From positions 62,001-126,000 of the forward strand of contig NZ_JAUUTZ010000011.1 of NCBI RefSeq assembly GCF_030678915.1: 64,000 nucleotides of DNA, read 5' to 3'. Below are positions 44,622-53,505 of this stretch, piece after piece. The stretch is from Paracoccus wurundjeri. GTDB taxonomy: Bacteria; Pseudomonadota; Alphaproteobacteria; Rhodobacterales; Rhodobacteraceae. The notes beneath the pieces were generated by a model. It searched no databases, had not been told where the DNA came from, and worked only from the letters and a program-made list of their open reading frames with translations. Made by a program: the position numbers and the translations under genes. Every line of letters begins with the position of its first letter. Within the stretch, counting starts at the first letter, position 1.

Positions 44622-45695
44622 TTACAGATTTGCGCCCCGGATCGCCTCGCAGACCGCATCCGTGACCTGCCGGGTGGTGGCCGTGCCGCCTACATCCGGT
44701 GTCATCACGCCATCGGCGCAGACCTGCTCGACCGCGATCATCAGGCGTTTGGCGGCGTCCACCTCACCCAGATGGTCCAGCATCTGCGCGGCGGTCCAGA
44801 AGGTCGCGACCGGATTGGCAATGCCTTTGCCCGTAATGTCGAAGGCAGAGCCGTGGATCGGTTCGAACATCGACGGGTAGCGGCGCTCGGGATCGATATT
44901 TGCGGTCGGCGCCACGCCCAGACTACCCGCCAGTGCGCCCGCCAGATCCGAAAGGATATCGGCATGCAGGTTGGTCGCGACGATAGTATCCAGGCTTTGC
45001 GGCTGCTTGACCATGCGTACGGTCATCGCATCAACCAGCATCTTGTCCCAGCTTACATCCGGAAACTCTTGCGATACTTCGGCGGCGATCTCGTCCCACA
45101 TCACCATACCATGGCGTTGGGCGTTGGATTTGGTGACCACAGTCAGAAATTTGCGCGGGCGGGACTGCGCCAGTCTGAACGCGTAGCGCATGATGCGGGT
45201 GACGCCGACACGGGTGAAGATGGCGACTTCGGTGCCGACTTCCTCGGGTAATCCCTTATGAGCGCGGCCGCCACTGCCCGCATATTCGCCCTCGGAGTTC
45301 TCGCGCACGATCACCCAGTCCAGATCGCCGGGGCCGATGTTTTCCAGCGGCGAATGGATGCCGGGCAGAATTCTGGTCGGGCGGACATTGGCATATTGAT
45401 CGAAACCCTGACAGATCGGCAGGCGCAGACCCCAAAGTGTGATATGGTCGGGCACATCCGGCGCCCCGACGGCACCGAAGAATATGGCGTCGAAGGTTTT
45501 CAACTGCTCGACACCATCTTCCGGCATCAATGCTCCGGTTTTCTTGTAACGGTCGGACCCCCAGTCGAAACTGGTTACGTCAAAGCTGAAATTGCCGTCG
45601 CGCCGGGCAAGCGCCTCCAATGCCTGAAGCCCTGCTGCGATGACTTCGGGGCCAATCCCATCGGCGGGAATGGCGGCGATCTTGTATTCTCTCAT
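44622..45695 (-). CDS. Tartrate dehydrogenase-type isocitrate/isopropylmalate dehydrogenase family enzyme
   Basis: The 357-residue NAD- and Mn-dependent enzyme belongs to the beta-decarboxylating dehydrogenase family. IPADGIGPEV at the N-terminus, RPTRILPG, VIVRENSEGEYAG, the catalytic-Lys region LTVVTKSNAQ, VDAMTVRMVKQPQSLDTIVATNLHADILSDL and EPIHGSAFDITGKGIANP are all present. It resembles TtuC-type tartrate dehydrogenases. AAGGGAG precedes the ATG at 45695. It lies 110 bp downstream of a paralogue on the same strand, in a locus that also has D-tartrate dehydratase. Substrate stereochemistry is not determined. Confidence 0.87.
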   Translation of the reverse strand: MREYKIAAIPADGIGPEVIAAGLQALEALARRDGNFSFDVTSFDWGSDRYKKTGALMPEDGVEQLKTFDAIFFGAVGAPDVPDHITLWGLRLPICQGFDQYANVRPTRILPGIHSPLENIGPGDLDWVIVRENSEGEYAGSGGRAHKGLPEEVGTEVAIFTRVGVTRIMRYAFRLAQSRPRKFLTVVTKSNAQRHGMVMWDEIAAEVSQEFPDVSWDKMLVDAMTVRMVKQPQSLDTIVATNLHADILSDLAGALAGSLGVAPTANIDPERRYPSMFEPIHGSAFDITGKGIANPVATFWTAAQMLDHLGEVDAAKRLMIAVEQVCADGVMTPDVGGTATTRQVTDAVCEAIRGANL

Positions 45696-45805
45696 GGAAA
45701 CTCCCTTGATTTATTCCGAGCGCAGATCACGACCCAAATGGCCGGTGGCCGGATATCATGCGGCGAAGGTCCGGTTTTCCGATAAACCCGACCTGAACCG
45801 GTATC

Positions 45806-46876
45806 TCAGGCAAGCGCGTCGGCGATGGCTTTTCCGCAGGACACCGTATCGGATGTTCCGCCCAGATCACCCGTGCGCAGCGCGGGTTCGGACAGCACCC
45901 GCTCGATGGCGGCGACGATTCCGGCGGCGGCTTCGGGATGGCCAAGATGATCCAGCATCATTGCGCCCGCCCAGATCTGCCCGACCGGATTGGCGATGCC
46001 TTTCCCGGCGATATCGGGCGCAGATCCGTGGACCGGCTCGAACAGCGAAGGGAAGGCATGTTCGGGGTTGATATTCGCCGAGGGCGCGATACCGATGGTT
46101 CCGGTGCAGGCAGGGCCGAGATCCGAGAGAATGTCGCCAAACAGATTCGAGGCCACGACGACATCGAAACGATCCGGATGCAGCACAAAAAGCGCGGTCA
46201 GAATGTCGATATGATATCTGTCGACACTGATATCGGGATAGTTTCCCGCCATCTCGGCCACGCGCTCGTCCCAATAGGGCATGGTGATCGAGATGCCGTT
46301 CGACTTGGTGGCCGAGGTCAGCTTGCCGCTGCGCTTTTTCGCCAGTTCAAAGGCATAGCGCAGGATGCGGTCGACGCCGGTCCGCGTCATGACCGTTTCC
46401 TGCATGACCACCTCGCGCTCGGTTCCGGGGAACATCCTGCCACCGATCGACGAATATTCGCCCTCGGTATTCTCGCGCACGATCATCATATCGATATCGC
46501 CCGGTTCGCGCCCCGCCAATGGCGAGGAAACCCCCGGCATCAGCCGGGCAGGGCGCAGGCTGACATATTGATCGAATTCGCGCCGGAACTGGATCAGCGA
46601 GCCCCATAACGAGATATGGTCGGGGACGGTCTCGGGCCAGCCGACGGCACCAAAGAACAGCGCGTCATGGCCGCCGATCCGGGTTTTCCAGTCATCGGGC
46701 ATCATCTGGCCGTGTTTCGCGTAATAGTCGCAAGAGGAAAAATCGAAATCGTCGAAATCGAAACTCAGGCCATAGCGTCTGGCGGCGGCTTCCAGAACAC
46801 GGATGCCCTCGGGCACCACCTCCTTGCCGATGCCGTCACCCGGGATGACGGCGATTTTCATGCGGTTGCTGGTCAT
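45806..46876 (-). CDS. Tartrate/D-malate dehydrogenase (TtuC/DmlA-like)
   Basis: The 356-residue enzyme is a second beta-decarboxylating dehydrogenase: IPGDGIGKEVVPEG, ALFFGAVGWPETVPDHISLWG, RPARLMPGVSSPL, VRENTEGEYSSIGGR, SATKSNGISITMPYWDE and EPVHGSAPDIAGKGIANP. These match tartrate dehydrogenase and D-malate dehydrogenase (DmlA). A GGAGAA site precedes the ATG. It is divergent from a LysR regulator, as E. coli dmlA is from dmlR. It and its neighbour appear to be diverged paralogues that may handle different stereoisomers. Confidence 0.88.
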   Translation of the reverse strand: MTSNRMKIAVIPGDGIGKEVVPEGIRVLEAAARRYGLSFDFDDFDFSSCDYYAKHGQMMPDDWKTRIGGHDALFFGAVGWPETVPDHISLWGSLIQFRREFDQYVSLRPARLMPGVSSPLAGREPGDIDMMIVRENTEGEYSSIGGRMFPGTEREVVMQETVMTRTGVDRILRYAFELAKKRSGKLTSATKSNGISITMPYWDERVAEMAGNYPDISVDRYHIDILTALFVLHPDRFDVVVASNLFGDILSDLGPACTGTIGIAPSANINPEHAFPSLFEPVHGSAPDIAGKGIANPVGQIWAGAMMLDHLGHPEAAAGIVAAIERVLSEPALRTGDLGGTSDTVSCGKAIADALA

Positions 46877-46915
46877 TGGATTCTCCTTGCCTTGGCGGGC
46901 AGAATAACTGCTGAT

Positions 46916-46944
46916 ATGAATGCTGAGAATTTCCTTATATTCAT
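46916..46944. promoter_or_regulatory. Inverted repeat in the dehydrogenase/LysR divergent promoter
   Basis: ATGAAT (46916-46921) and ATTCAT (46939-46944) are inverted arms 17 bp apart, followed by further ATTGAAT/GTGAAT half-sites up to 46966. The region lies between the DmlA-like gene and the LysR gene and fits a LysR-type regulatory site by position only. Confidence 0.3.
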
Positions 46945-46979
46945 TTCATTATTGAATTTTGTGAATAGATGAGGCGCAT

Positions 46980-47882
46980 ATGACCGGAGAATCCGACATC
47001 CAGTTTTTCGCGGTATTGGCGCAGCGGAACAGCCTGTCCGAAGCCGCGCTTGAACTGGGGTTGACCGCATCGGCAGTCAGCCGCCGTCTGGCCCGGATCG
47101 AGGACCGTCTTGGCGTCAGACTGGTGAACCGCACGACACGCCGGTTGAGCCTGACGAGTGAGGGCGAGGCGTATCTTGCTGCCTCATTCGATATCATCAA
47201 CAGAATTGCGACCGTCGAAGAAGCGATCGCATCCGCGCGGGGCGAAGCGCAGGGCCTGCTGCGGATCAATGCGACCTTTCAGTTCGGGCGCAAACATATT
47301 GCGCCAGCGATATCGGCATTTTGCCTTGGGCACCCGAATGTGCAGGTTCAACTGGTTCTGACCGATGCGCCGCTGAACATCATTGAAGAAGGCTTCGACC
47401 TGCAGATCCGCTTTGGCGAGCCGACAGCGACGCGGCAGGTGATGGGATTGTTGCTGCGCAATCGCCGCCTGCTGGTGGCCTCGCCCACCTATCTTGAACG
47501 GCTTGGCGCTCCGGAACGGCTGGCGGATCTGACGCGACATTCTTGCATCGTCCTGCGCCAGGAACATGCGGCCTATGATGTCTGGCGCTTCGGTAGCGAC
47601 AAAACTGTGCGCGTGATGGGCGGGTTATCCACCAATGACGGAGAAACAGCCGTCTCATGGGCGCTGGACGGGCATGGGATCATGTTGCGTTCCGAATGGG
47701 ATATCGCCCCGCATGTCCGCTCGGGGCGTCTGGTCGTCGTGCTGCCGCGATATTTTACCCGTGCGGATGTGATGGCCGTTTACCCCGAGCGGCTGAATCT
47801 ATCCGCAAAAGTCCGCCTGTTCATTGATTTTCTGCGCGATCGGATCCGGGCGCAAGCCGATTTGCTGCAACTTCCGGGATAG
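46980..47882 (+). CDS. LysR family transcriptional regulator (DmlR-like context)
   Basis: The 300-residue protein has an N-terminal winged HTH (ALELGLTASAVSRRLARIEDRLGVRLVNRTTRRL, residues of about 20-55) and a substrate-binding co-inducer domain (about 90-295, NVQVQLVLTDAPLNIIEEGFDLQIRFG). It is divergent from the DmlA/TtuC-like gene and should control it in response to malate or tartrate. Its 3' end overlaps the convergent LysR gene by 62 bp. Confidence 0.92.
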   Translation: MTGESDIQFFAVLAQRNSLSEAALELGLTASAVSRRLARIEDRLGVRLVNRTTRRLSLTSEGEAYLAASFDIINRIATVEEAIASARGEAQGLLRINATFQFGRKHIAPAISAFCLGHPNVQVQLVLTDAPLNIIEEGFDLQIRFGEPTATRQVMGLLLRNRRLLVASPTYLERLGAPERLADLTRHSCIVLRQEHAAYDVWRFGSDKTVRVMGGLSTNDGETAVSWALDGHGIMLRSEWDIAPHVRSGRLVVVLPRYFTRADVMAVYPERLNLSAKVRLFIDFLRDRIRAQADLLQLPG

Positions 47883-48786
47883 TTTGCGCTTCGCGGCACG
47901 CCAGTTCCCAGAACTCTTCCGCCATCTCTGACATGCGGATGCGCGGACGGAAAAGGGATATTTGAACCTCTGCTGTCCAGTCCTTTGTGCCCGCCAGGGT
48001 CAGCGGTCCTTGCGGCCCGATATCCGAGCTGACCAGACTTTCAGGAACCCACGCCACACCCTTGCCATCCGTGGCAAGCGCCTTGAGAACCATCGCCAGA
48101 TGAGAACTGAACACCGGCGTCAGATGCAACTCGGTTGTCCGGTTGAAGAGATTAGATTGCAGGATCCGCCCCATACCCGATGTCTGCTCGAACATGATGG
48201 CGGGAACGGGTGCTGCGGCAGATCCCGGCAGGCGATGCAATGGCTGCCCGCCATGATCCTTTGCGCTAATGGGAATCAGGCGGTCCTGCGCAAGTCCGAT
48301 ATGCTGAAACTCAGTTACCGGCAGATTGATCTGGCTGTCGGGATGATGATGGCATAACAGAAACTGGGCACGCCCCGACAGCATGATCCTTTCGCATTCA
48401 TTCATGTTATCCGACAGTAACCGGATCGGCATGGTCGATGCCGCCGCCCCCAGTTTCTGTACCCACTGGGGAAAGAAGATGAAGGAAAGCGCATGCGTCG
48501 CGGCAAAGGTCAGCGTTATCGTCGCGGCGCGGACCAGTTCCAGTTCCTGCTGAACCCGTTCCAGCCGACGCATCACATCTGCCGCGGTCTCCAGCATGAT
48601 CTTCCCTGCCGGGGTCAGTTTCAGCCGGTGTGTGCTGCGGTCGATCAATGTCGAACCGCACCATTCCTCCAGCGCCCGGATGCGGCGGCCAAAGGCGGGC
48701 TGCGTGATATGTCGCAACTCGGCGGCGCGCGAAAAATTCAGCACGCGCGCCAGAGCCTGAAAATCGGCCAGAAGATTCGTGTCCAT
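47821..48786 (-). CDS. LysR family transcriptional regulator, probable tartrate regulator
   Basis: The 321-residue regulator has the HTH in FSRAAELRHITQPAFGRRIRALEEWCG (about residues 17-43) and a co-inducer domain to the end. The start at 48786 (MDTNLLADFQAL) is where LysR homology begins. The frame is open further upstream into the promoter region. It is divergent from the D-tartrate dehydratase gene, so it probably regulates it. The last 20 codons lie antisense to the 3' end of the other LysR gene. Confidence 0.9.
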   Translation of the reverse strand: MDTNLLADFQALARVLNFSRAAELRHITQPAFGRRIRALEEWCGSTLIDRSTHRLKLTPAGKIMLETAADVMRRLERVQQELELVRAATITLTFAATHALSFIFFPQWVQKLGAAASTMPIRLLSDNMNECERIMLSGRAQFLLCHHHPDSQINLPVTEFQHIGLAQDRLIPISAKDHGGQPLHRLPGSAAAPVPAIMFEQTSGMGRILQSNLFNRTTELHLTPVFSSHLAMVLKALATDGKGVAWVPESLVSSDIGPQGPLTLAGTKDWTAEVQISLFRPRIRMSEMAEEFWELACREAQTIPEVAANRLAPGSDRAENQ

Positions 48787-48827
48787 GGATCCTCGTGCGG
48801 TGCATATATTGCATATCGATAACGCTA

Positions 48828-48839
48828 TTTCAGCTGAAA
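48828..48839. promoter_or_regulatory. Palindrome TTTCAGCTGAAA between lysR and D-tartrate dehydratase
   Basis: A perfect 12-bp palindrome lies 42 bp upstream of the LysR start and 148 bp upstream of the dehydratase start. A nearby ATATTGCATAT dyad is at about 48806-48816. Position suits a LysR autoregulatory site. Binding is inferred. Confidence 0.35.
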
Positions 48840-48986
48840 CACAAAAAAATCCTCTGCTTAAGCTATGCCGATTTGGCACTGTTATAGCCCGGATCGGCAT
48901 TGGATTTTTTACCACGATTTGCCTTAGGAACGGCTGCGATAACGTACCGTTAGACAAATGCATCATATGTCCGGCAGGAGGAAATC

Positions 48987-50150
48987 ATGCGGATCGTCGA
49001 TATTTGCGAAGTAACCAAACCCATCGCGTCACCCATCCGCAACGCCTATATCGATTTCAGCAAGATGACGGCCAGCCTCGTTGCGGTTGTCACAGATGTG
49101 GTGCGTGACGGGCGGCGTGTGGTGGGCTACGGCTTCAACTCCAACGGCCGTTACGGGCAGGGTGGCCTGATCCGCGAACGGTTTCGGGACCGTATTCTTC
49201 AGGCCGATCCCAAGAGCCTGTTGAACGATGCTGGCAGTAATCTTGACCCGCACAGGATCTGGGCGGTGATGATGGCGAATGAAAAGCCGGGCGGGCATGG
49301 CGAACGCTCGGTCGCGGTCGGCACGATCGATATGGCGGTCTGGGATGCGGTGGCCAAGATCGAAGATAGGCCGCTGTTCCGGCTTCTGGCAGAGATGAAC
49401 GGGCGCGAGGCGAATCCAAAGGTCTTTGTCTACGCGGCGGGTGGTTATTATTATCCGGGAAAGGATAATAACGCACTCCGCGCCGAGATGCGGGGCTATC
49501 TTGATCGCGGTTATAACGTCGTGAAAATGAAGATCGGCGGTGCTTCCATTGACGAGGACCGCGCCCGGATCGAGACTGTACTGGACGAGATCGGGCCGGA
49601 CGCGCAGCTGGCCGTGGATGCGAATGGCCGCTTTGATCTGGAAACCGGGATCGCATATGCCAAGATGCTGCGCGATTATCCGCTGTTCTGGTACGAGGAA
49701 ATCGGTGATCCGCTGGATTACGCGTTGCAGGCGGCGATTTCGGAATTCTACGATCCGCCGATGGCAACCGGAGAGAATCTGTTCTCTCATCAGGATGCGC
49801 GCAATCTGCTGCGCTATGGCGGCATGCGGCCGGATCGTGACTGGCTGCAATTCGACTGTGCGCTGTCCTATGGGCTTGTCGAATATTTGCGGACGCTGGA
49901 TGTGCTGCGTCAATTCGGCTGGTCTCCATCCCGCTGCATCCCGCATGGAGGGCACCAGATGTCGCTGAACATCGCGGCCGGCCTGGGGCTGGGCGGGAAT
50001 GAAAGCTATCCCGACCTGTTCCAGCCTTATGGCGGGTTTCCGGATGGGGTAAAGGTTGAAGACGGGCATATTGTCATGCCGGATCTTCCCGGTATCGGAT
50101 TCGAGGGCAAATCCGACCTGATCAAGGTCATGCGCGAACTGGCGGAGTAA
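48987..50150 (+). CDS. tarD: D(-)-tartrate dehydratase (enolase superfamily)
   Basis: The 387-residue enzyme dehydrates D-tartrate to oxaloacetate. Its sequence closely follows, from memory, the characterised Bradyrhizobium TarD: SPIRNAYIDFSKMTASLVAV, GYGFNSNGRYGQGGLIRERF and LFQPYGGFPDG. Catalytic Lys182 lies in KMKIGG, the metal ligands in VDANGR, YEEIGDP and ATGENLFSH, and His320 in IPHGGHQ. This offset of two residues fits the known Lys184/His322 numbering. GGAGGAAA precedes the ATG. Together with the two dehydrogenases it forms a tartrate catabolic locus. Confidence 0.94.
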   Translation: MRIVDICEVTKPIASPIRNAYIDFSKMTASLVAVVTDVVRDGRRVVGYGFNSNGRYGQGGLIRERFRDRILQADPKSLLNDAGSNLDPHRIWAVMMANEKPGGHGERSVAVGTIDMAVWDAVAKIEDRPLFRLLAEMNGREANPKVFVYAAGGYYYPGKDNNALRAEMRGYLDRGYNVVKMKIGGASIDEDRARIETVLDEIGPDAQLAVDANGRFDLETGIAYAKMLRDYPLFWYEEIGDPLDYALQAAISEFYDPPMATGENLFSHQDARNLLRYGGMRPDRDWLQFDCALSYGLVEYLRTLDVLRQFGWSPSRCIPHGGHQMSLNIAAGLGLGGNESYPDLFQPYGGFPDGVKVEDGHIVMPDLPGIGFEGKSDLIKVMRELAE

Positions 50151-50293
50151 CGGGCTTAAAGACATTCTGCCGGATATCCGTGATCCTGCGAAGCCGAATG
50201 ACTGCTATCGTCACGAAACTCTCATCCGACCTTTGATGTCCGAGCGCCTTTCCTCAATCCTTATCGGATCAGATAGGTGACAGCGATCGTGAT

Positions 50294-50314
50294 CGGACAT
50301 GCCGGCATGTTCCG
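50294..50314 (+). terminator. Strong hairpin downstream of tarD
   Basis: ACATGCC and GGCATGT form a perfect 14-bp palindrome (50297-50310), extended by CGG and CCG with one bulged T. It lies 144 bp after the tarD stop, in the gap before the tRNA. No T-run follows, so it may be a factor-assisted terminator or another structure. The rest of 50151-50437 shows no gene. Confidence 0.4.
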
Positions 50315-50437
50315 ACCGATGACAAGAGCCCCGATTGGTCCTAGCGCCGGGCCGTTCCGCTGCGTGGATGCGAACGGCCCCATGCTAAGCCAAGTGGTTT
50401 CTTGGCATTTTCTTAATCCAATGATGTCAATGTGATT

Positions 50438-50511
50438 TGGAGGCGGGTACCGGAATCGAACCGGTCTTCACGGATTTGCAATCCGGTGCGTAACCACTCC
50501 GCCAACCCGCC
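50438..50511 (-). tRNA. tRNA-Cys (anticodon GCA)
   Basis: The reverse strand reads a 74-nt cloverleaf. The acceptor stem GGCGGGT/ACCCGCC has 7 bp. The anticodon loop is TTGCAAA, giving GCA. The T-loop is GGTTCGATTCC, the discriminator is T (U in the RNA) and a CCA end is encoded. A promoter-like TTGCAC-N17-TATCGG pair lies at 50558-50530 on the same strand, ending about 19 bp before the tRNA 5' end. Confidence 0.96.
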
Positions 50512-50637
50512 GTCGTCGAGAGTGCGTCTCCGATAAAGGATTGATGGGCGGCGTGCAAGTCTGGAATGACTGGCGTTGCCCACCTATGTGAAACGTGGCA
50601 ATAAGCCACGAGAACTGGTCGAGCAGGGGTTCCGACA

Positions 50638-51291
50638 ATGATCGATTTTGCCGCGCGGCGCACCATGATGGTGGATACGCAGGTTCGCCCGAATGATGTA
50701 ACCAAGTTCCCGGTGATTGAAGCCATGCTGGCGATTCCCCGGGAGGAATTCGTGCCTCCATCGCTGCGCGACGTCGCCTATTCCGGCGAGAATCTGACTG
50801 TCGGCGAAGGCCGTGTCATGCTCGAGCCGCGGACGCTGGCCAAGCTTGTCGATATGCTGGATATCGAGCCTGACGATCTGGTGCTCGATATCGCCAGCGG
50901 TTACGGCTATTCGGCCGCTGTCATCGCTCGCATGGCGGAAGCGGTCGTCGCCATCGAGGATGATCCCGTCATGGCGGAAGATGCGGAAAAGCGCCTTGCC
51001 GATGCCGGGGTGTTCAATGTCGCCGCGCTTCATGGCGATCTGACGGAAGGGAACGCCAAGCAGGGGCCTTATGACGTCATCCTGATCGAGGGCGCGGTCG
51101 AAGAGGTGCCGGGAACGATCCTTGACCAGCTTAAGGAGGGGGGACGAATCGGCGCGATATTCATGGAAGGTTCGCTTGGGGTCGCCCGGATCGGGCATCG
51201 TCTGAACGGGCGGATCAACTGGCGCTACGCATTCAACGCCCACGCGCCCGTTTTGCGGGCATTTACAAAAGAACGGGGGTTCAGCCTGTGA
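50638..51291 (+). CDS. Protein-L-isoaspartate O-methyltransferase-like protein
   Basis: The 217-residue SAM-dependent methyltransferase has [35 protein letters not shown] and the SAM loop [16 protein letters not shown], followed by [13 protein letters not shown]. Compared with true PCMT, the substrate motif is altered: GEGRVMLEP replaces the usual GQTISQP, so activity on isoaspartate is doubtful. In alphaproteobacteria this gene regularly precedes tolC, and here the GTG of tolC overlaps its stop. A canonical pcm exists separately at 54691. Confidence 0.85.
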   Translation: MIDFAARRTMMVDTQVRPNDVTKFPVIEAMLAIPREEFVPPSLRDVAYSGENLTVGEGRVMLEPRTLAKLVDMLDIEPDDLVLDIASGYGYSAAVIARMAEAVVAIEDDPVMAEDAEKRLADAGVFNVAALHGDLTEGNAKQGPYDVILIEGAVEEVPGTILDQLKEGGRIGAIFMEGSLGVARIGHRLNGRINWRYAFNAHAPVLRAFTKERGFSL

Positions 51292-52697
51292 AAATTATTC
51301 CCAATCTCGGGCGGGTGGCAGCAGCCGTGACGTTTTCGGTAAGCCTTGCTCTTCCGGCGGCAGCCGATTCTCTGGCCGATGCGATGGTTTCCGCCTATCG
51401 AAGCTCTGCCCTGATCGAACAGAACCGTGCGGTTCTGCGGGCCGCGGATGAGGATGTCGCCAGTTCTGTGGCGCAGCTTCGCCCGGTTCTGCAATGGGTG
51501 GCAAGCCATCAGGTCAGCCGAACCGAAGGCAATCACGGCAGCATTCGTTCCAGTTCGCTGATGATCGGGGCCGAGATCCCGCTTTATGACTGGGGCCGCT
51601 CGCAATTGGCGATCGATGCCGCGAAAGAGCAGGTGCTTGCCACGCGGCAGGCTTTGGTCGGGATCGAGCAGGATGTACTGCTTCAGGCGACGAATGCCTT
51701 CTTTTCCGTGCGTCAGGCGACCGAACAGGTCGCGTTGCAGGAAAATTCCGTTCGGGTGCTTGGTCAGGAACGGCAGGCGGCACAGGATCGTTTCGATGTC
51801 GGTGAGATCACGGTGACGGATGTTTCACTGGCCGAAGCGCGGCTGGCCGCGTCGCGCGCGGCGCTGGCGGCCGCCGAAGGCGATCTGGAGGTTGCGCAGG
51901 AACAATATCTGGCGGCAACCGGCAAGCAGCCTGGCACATTGGCCGCCCCTCCGCCATTGCCGACATTGCCGGCCAATGTAGAGGCGGCGCGGGCCGTTGC
52001 CCAGAAGAACCATCCGGCGATCAAGCAGGCGCAGCGTATGGCTGCGGCGGCAGAACTGGGGGTTGCCGCAGCGGGGGCCGAGCGTAACCCGAATCTTTCG
52101 GCAAATGCCCAGGTCGGTATAGGGCGCGATTACGAGCGGGATACCCTTACTGGGTCAGGGGATTATGAAACCCGGGGGAGTGCCTCGGTCGGCCTGGAGC
52201 TTAGCCAGACGATCTATTCCGGAGGCCGTTTGCCGGCCCAGCACCGCAAGGCGATGGCCTCGCGCGATGAAGCGCGGGCGGTGCTGTTGAACACGGCGCG
52301 AGACGTCAATGAACAGGTCGGAACCGCCTGGGCCAATATCTCGGTGGCCGGCGCACAGCTTGGTGCGATCGACGAACAGATCGCTGCCGCGCAGCAGGCA
52401 TATGAAGGCGTGCGCGAAGAGGCTCAGCTAGGCGCCCGGACAACGCTGGACGTGCTTGATGCAGAACAATCACTTCTGGAGGCGCGGGCCGACAAGATTT
52501 CCGCAGAGGCCAATCTTCAGTTAGCACATTATCAACTTTTGGCCGCTATGGGTTTGCTTACGGTAGAAGACCTTAAGCTGGGAATTCCCACATATGACCC
52601 ATCGGAATACTATAAATCGGTACGCGACGCGCCTTACACCAGCAAGCAGGGTGAAAGCCTGGATCGCGTCCTGCGCGCAATCGGGCGCGAAAACTGA
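51288..52697 (+). CDS. tolC: TolC family outer-membrane channel protein
   Basis: The 469-residue protein has a signal peptide (about residues 1-26, ending LPAAADS) and two outer-membrane-efflux-protein repeats, each with long helices: [46 protein letters not shown], and in the second half [36 protein letters not shown]. The latter pair is the diagnostic helix-turn region. It serves as exit duct for type I secretion and drug efflux and may complete the secretion system at 2542-5591. It starts with GTG overlapping the upstream stop. Confidence 0.94.
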   Translation: MKIIPNLGRVAAAVTFSVSLALPAAADSLADAMVSAYRSSALIEQNRAVLRAADEDVASSVAQLRPVLQWVASHQVSRTEGNHGSIRSSSLMIGAEIPLYDWGRSQLAIDAAKEQVLATRQALVGIEQDVLLQATNAFFSVRQATEQVALQENSVRVLGQERQAAQDRFDVGEITVTDVSLAEARLAASRAALAAAEGDLEVAQEQYLAATGKQPGTLAAPPPLPTLPANVEAARAVAQKNHPAIKQAQRMAAAAELGVAAAGAERNPNLSANAQVGIGRDYERDTLTGSGDYETRGSASVGLELSQTIYSGGRLPAQHRKAMASRDEARAVLLNTARDVNEQVGTAWANISVAGAQLGAIDEQIAAAQQAYEGVREEAQLGARTTLDVLDAEQSLLEARADKISAEANLQLAHYQLLAAMGLLTVEDLKLGIPTYDPSEYYKSVRDAPYTSKQGESLDRVLRAIGREN

Positions 52698-52704
52698 TAT
52701 CGGG

Positions 52705-52727
52705 GCCACGCGCTGTCTGCGCGTGGC
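52705..52727 (+). terminator. Hairpin after tolC
   Basis: GCCACGCGC and GCGCGTGGC form a perfect 9-bp stem with a 5-nt loop, 8 bp after the tolC stop. A CTTTTT run occurs 10 bp later. It probably terminates or attenuates transcription before the next gene. Confidence 0.6.
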
Positions 52728-52748
52728 TGACACCTGCTTTTTCCAGAA

Positions 52749-53462
52749 ATGCGCCCTGTGATGTCACGGGGCAGGCAAAAAAACCGCGCCTCCTTGTCCG
52801 GGCGAGCAAAGCGTGACGGGGCGCTAGCCTCGCAGACGGTTGTTGAACAACCCGTGACAGACGGTCCGCCGCAGGCGGCAGACAGGTCAGCGGGTCCGAA
52901 ATGGCCGGTTTGGCTGGTTGGAAAAAACCCGGAACATAACGGAAATGAAACCATCGGTCGGGATATGTCCGGCACCGATGTCGTCACGGACAGTCTGTCC
53001 GCTGACATGGTCGGCGATGCCCGGGCGACTGCCGTACCGAATTCCTGCAACGAAATTGAAGAACCCGCATCATCTTTGCGCGATGAGGACAAGAATGTTC
53101 GCCCGTCCCCTGCGGGCGTTGTGAATGACGCCACTGACATAAGAGAGGAAAACCAGATGCAGACGGCAAAACAACTGACCCCCGTTTCCGAAACCGAAGA
53201 GATGGAAAAAATCGATCTGCGTGACCGGGTCGCGCTAAAGGAAGGCGCGGGCGACAAGGGGCAGAAAAACGCTCCGGCCAGCATGGCATCGCTTTTCGGT
53301 CCGGTGATCGAAGACGATGTCAAAGGCGTGCGCAGTCAGATTCGCGAAATGATTCAAAGCGAATTGCAGGGCGAACTGGGAGAGCGGTTTTCCCGCAACC
53401 TGCGTATCGTGATCCGGCGCGAGATTGCGGCCGCGGTTGACGATCAGTTCGACCGGCTCTGA
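52749..53462 (+). CDS. Conserved alphaproteobacterial protein of unknown function with charged C-terminal helix
   Basis: The 237-residue acidic, probably largely disordered protein has no membrane segment. Only the C-terminus looks conserved: IREMIQSELQGELGERFSRN and LRIVIRREIAAAVDD, an amphipathic helix like those ending several Rhodobacterales proteins encoded after tolC. The N-terminal 170 residues have low complexity (Asp, Ser, Pro, Thr). An internal ATG at 53157, after AGAGAGGAAA, is an alternative start that would give a 101-residue protein keeping the conserved part. Function unknown. Confidence 0.65.
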   Translation: MRPVMSRGRQKNRASLSGRAKRDGALASQTVVEQPVTDGPPQAADRSAGPKWPVWLVGKNPEHNGNETIGRDMSGTDVVTDSLSADMVGDARATAVPNSCNEIEEPASSLRDEDKNVRPSPAGVVNDATDIREENQMQTAKQLTPVSETEEMEKIDLRDRVALKEGAGDKGQKNAPASMASLFGPVIEDDVKGVRSQIREMIQSELQGELGERFSRNLRIVIRREIAAAVDDQFDRL

Positions 53463-53473
53463 GCAGGCGTGGC

Positions 53474-53499
53474 ACCGCCCGATCCCGTGACCGGGCGGT
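53474..53499. terminator. Terminator between convergent genes
   Basis: ACCGCCCG and CGGGCGGT form a perfect 8-bp stem with a 10-nt loop. On the plus strand the descending arm runs into TTT. It lies in the 43-bp gap between the unknown gene and the nlpD-like gene, and probably serves both. Confidence 0.65.
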
Positions 53500-53505
53500 T
53501 TGCCA

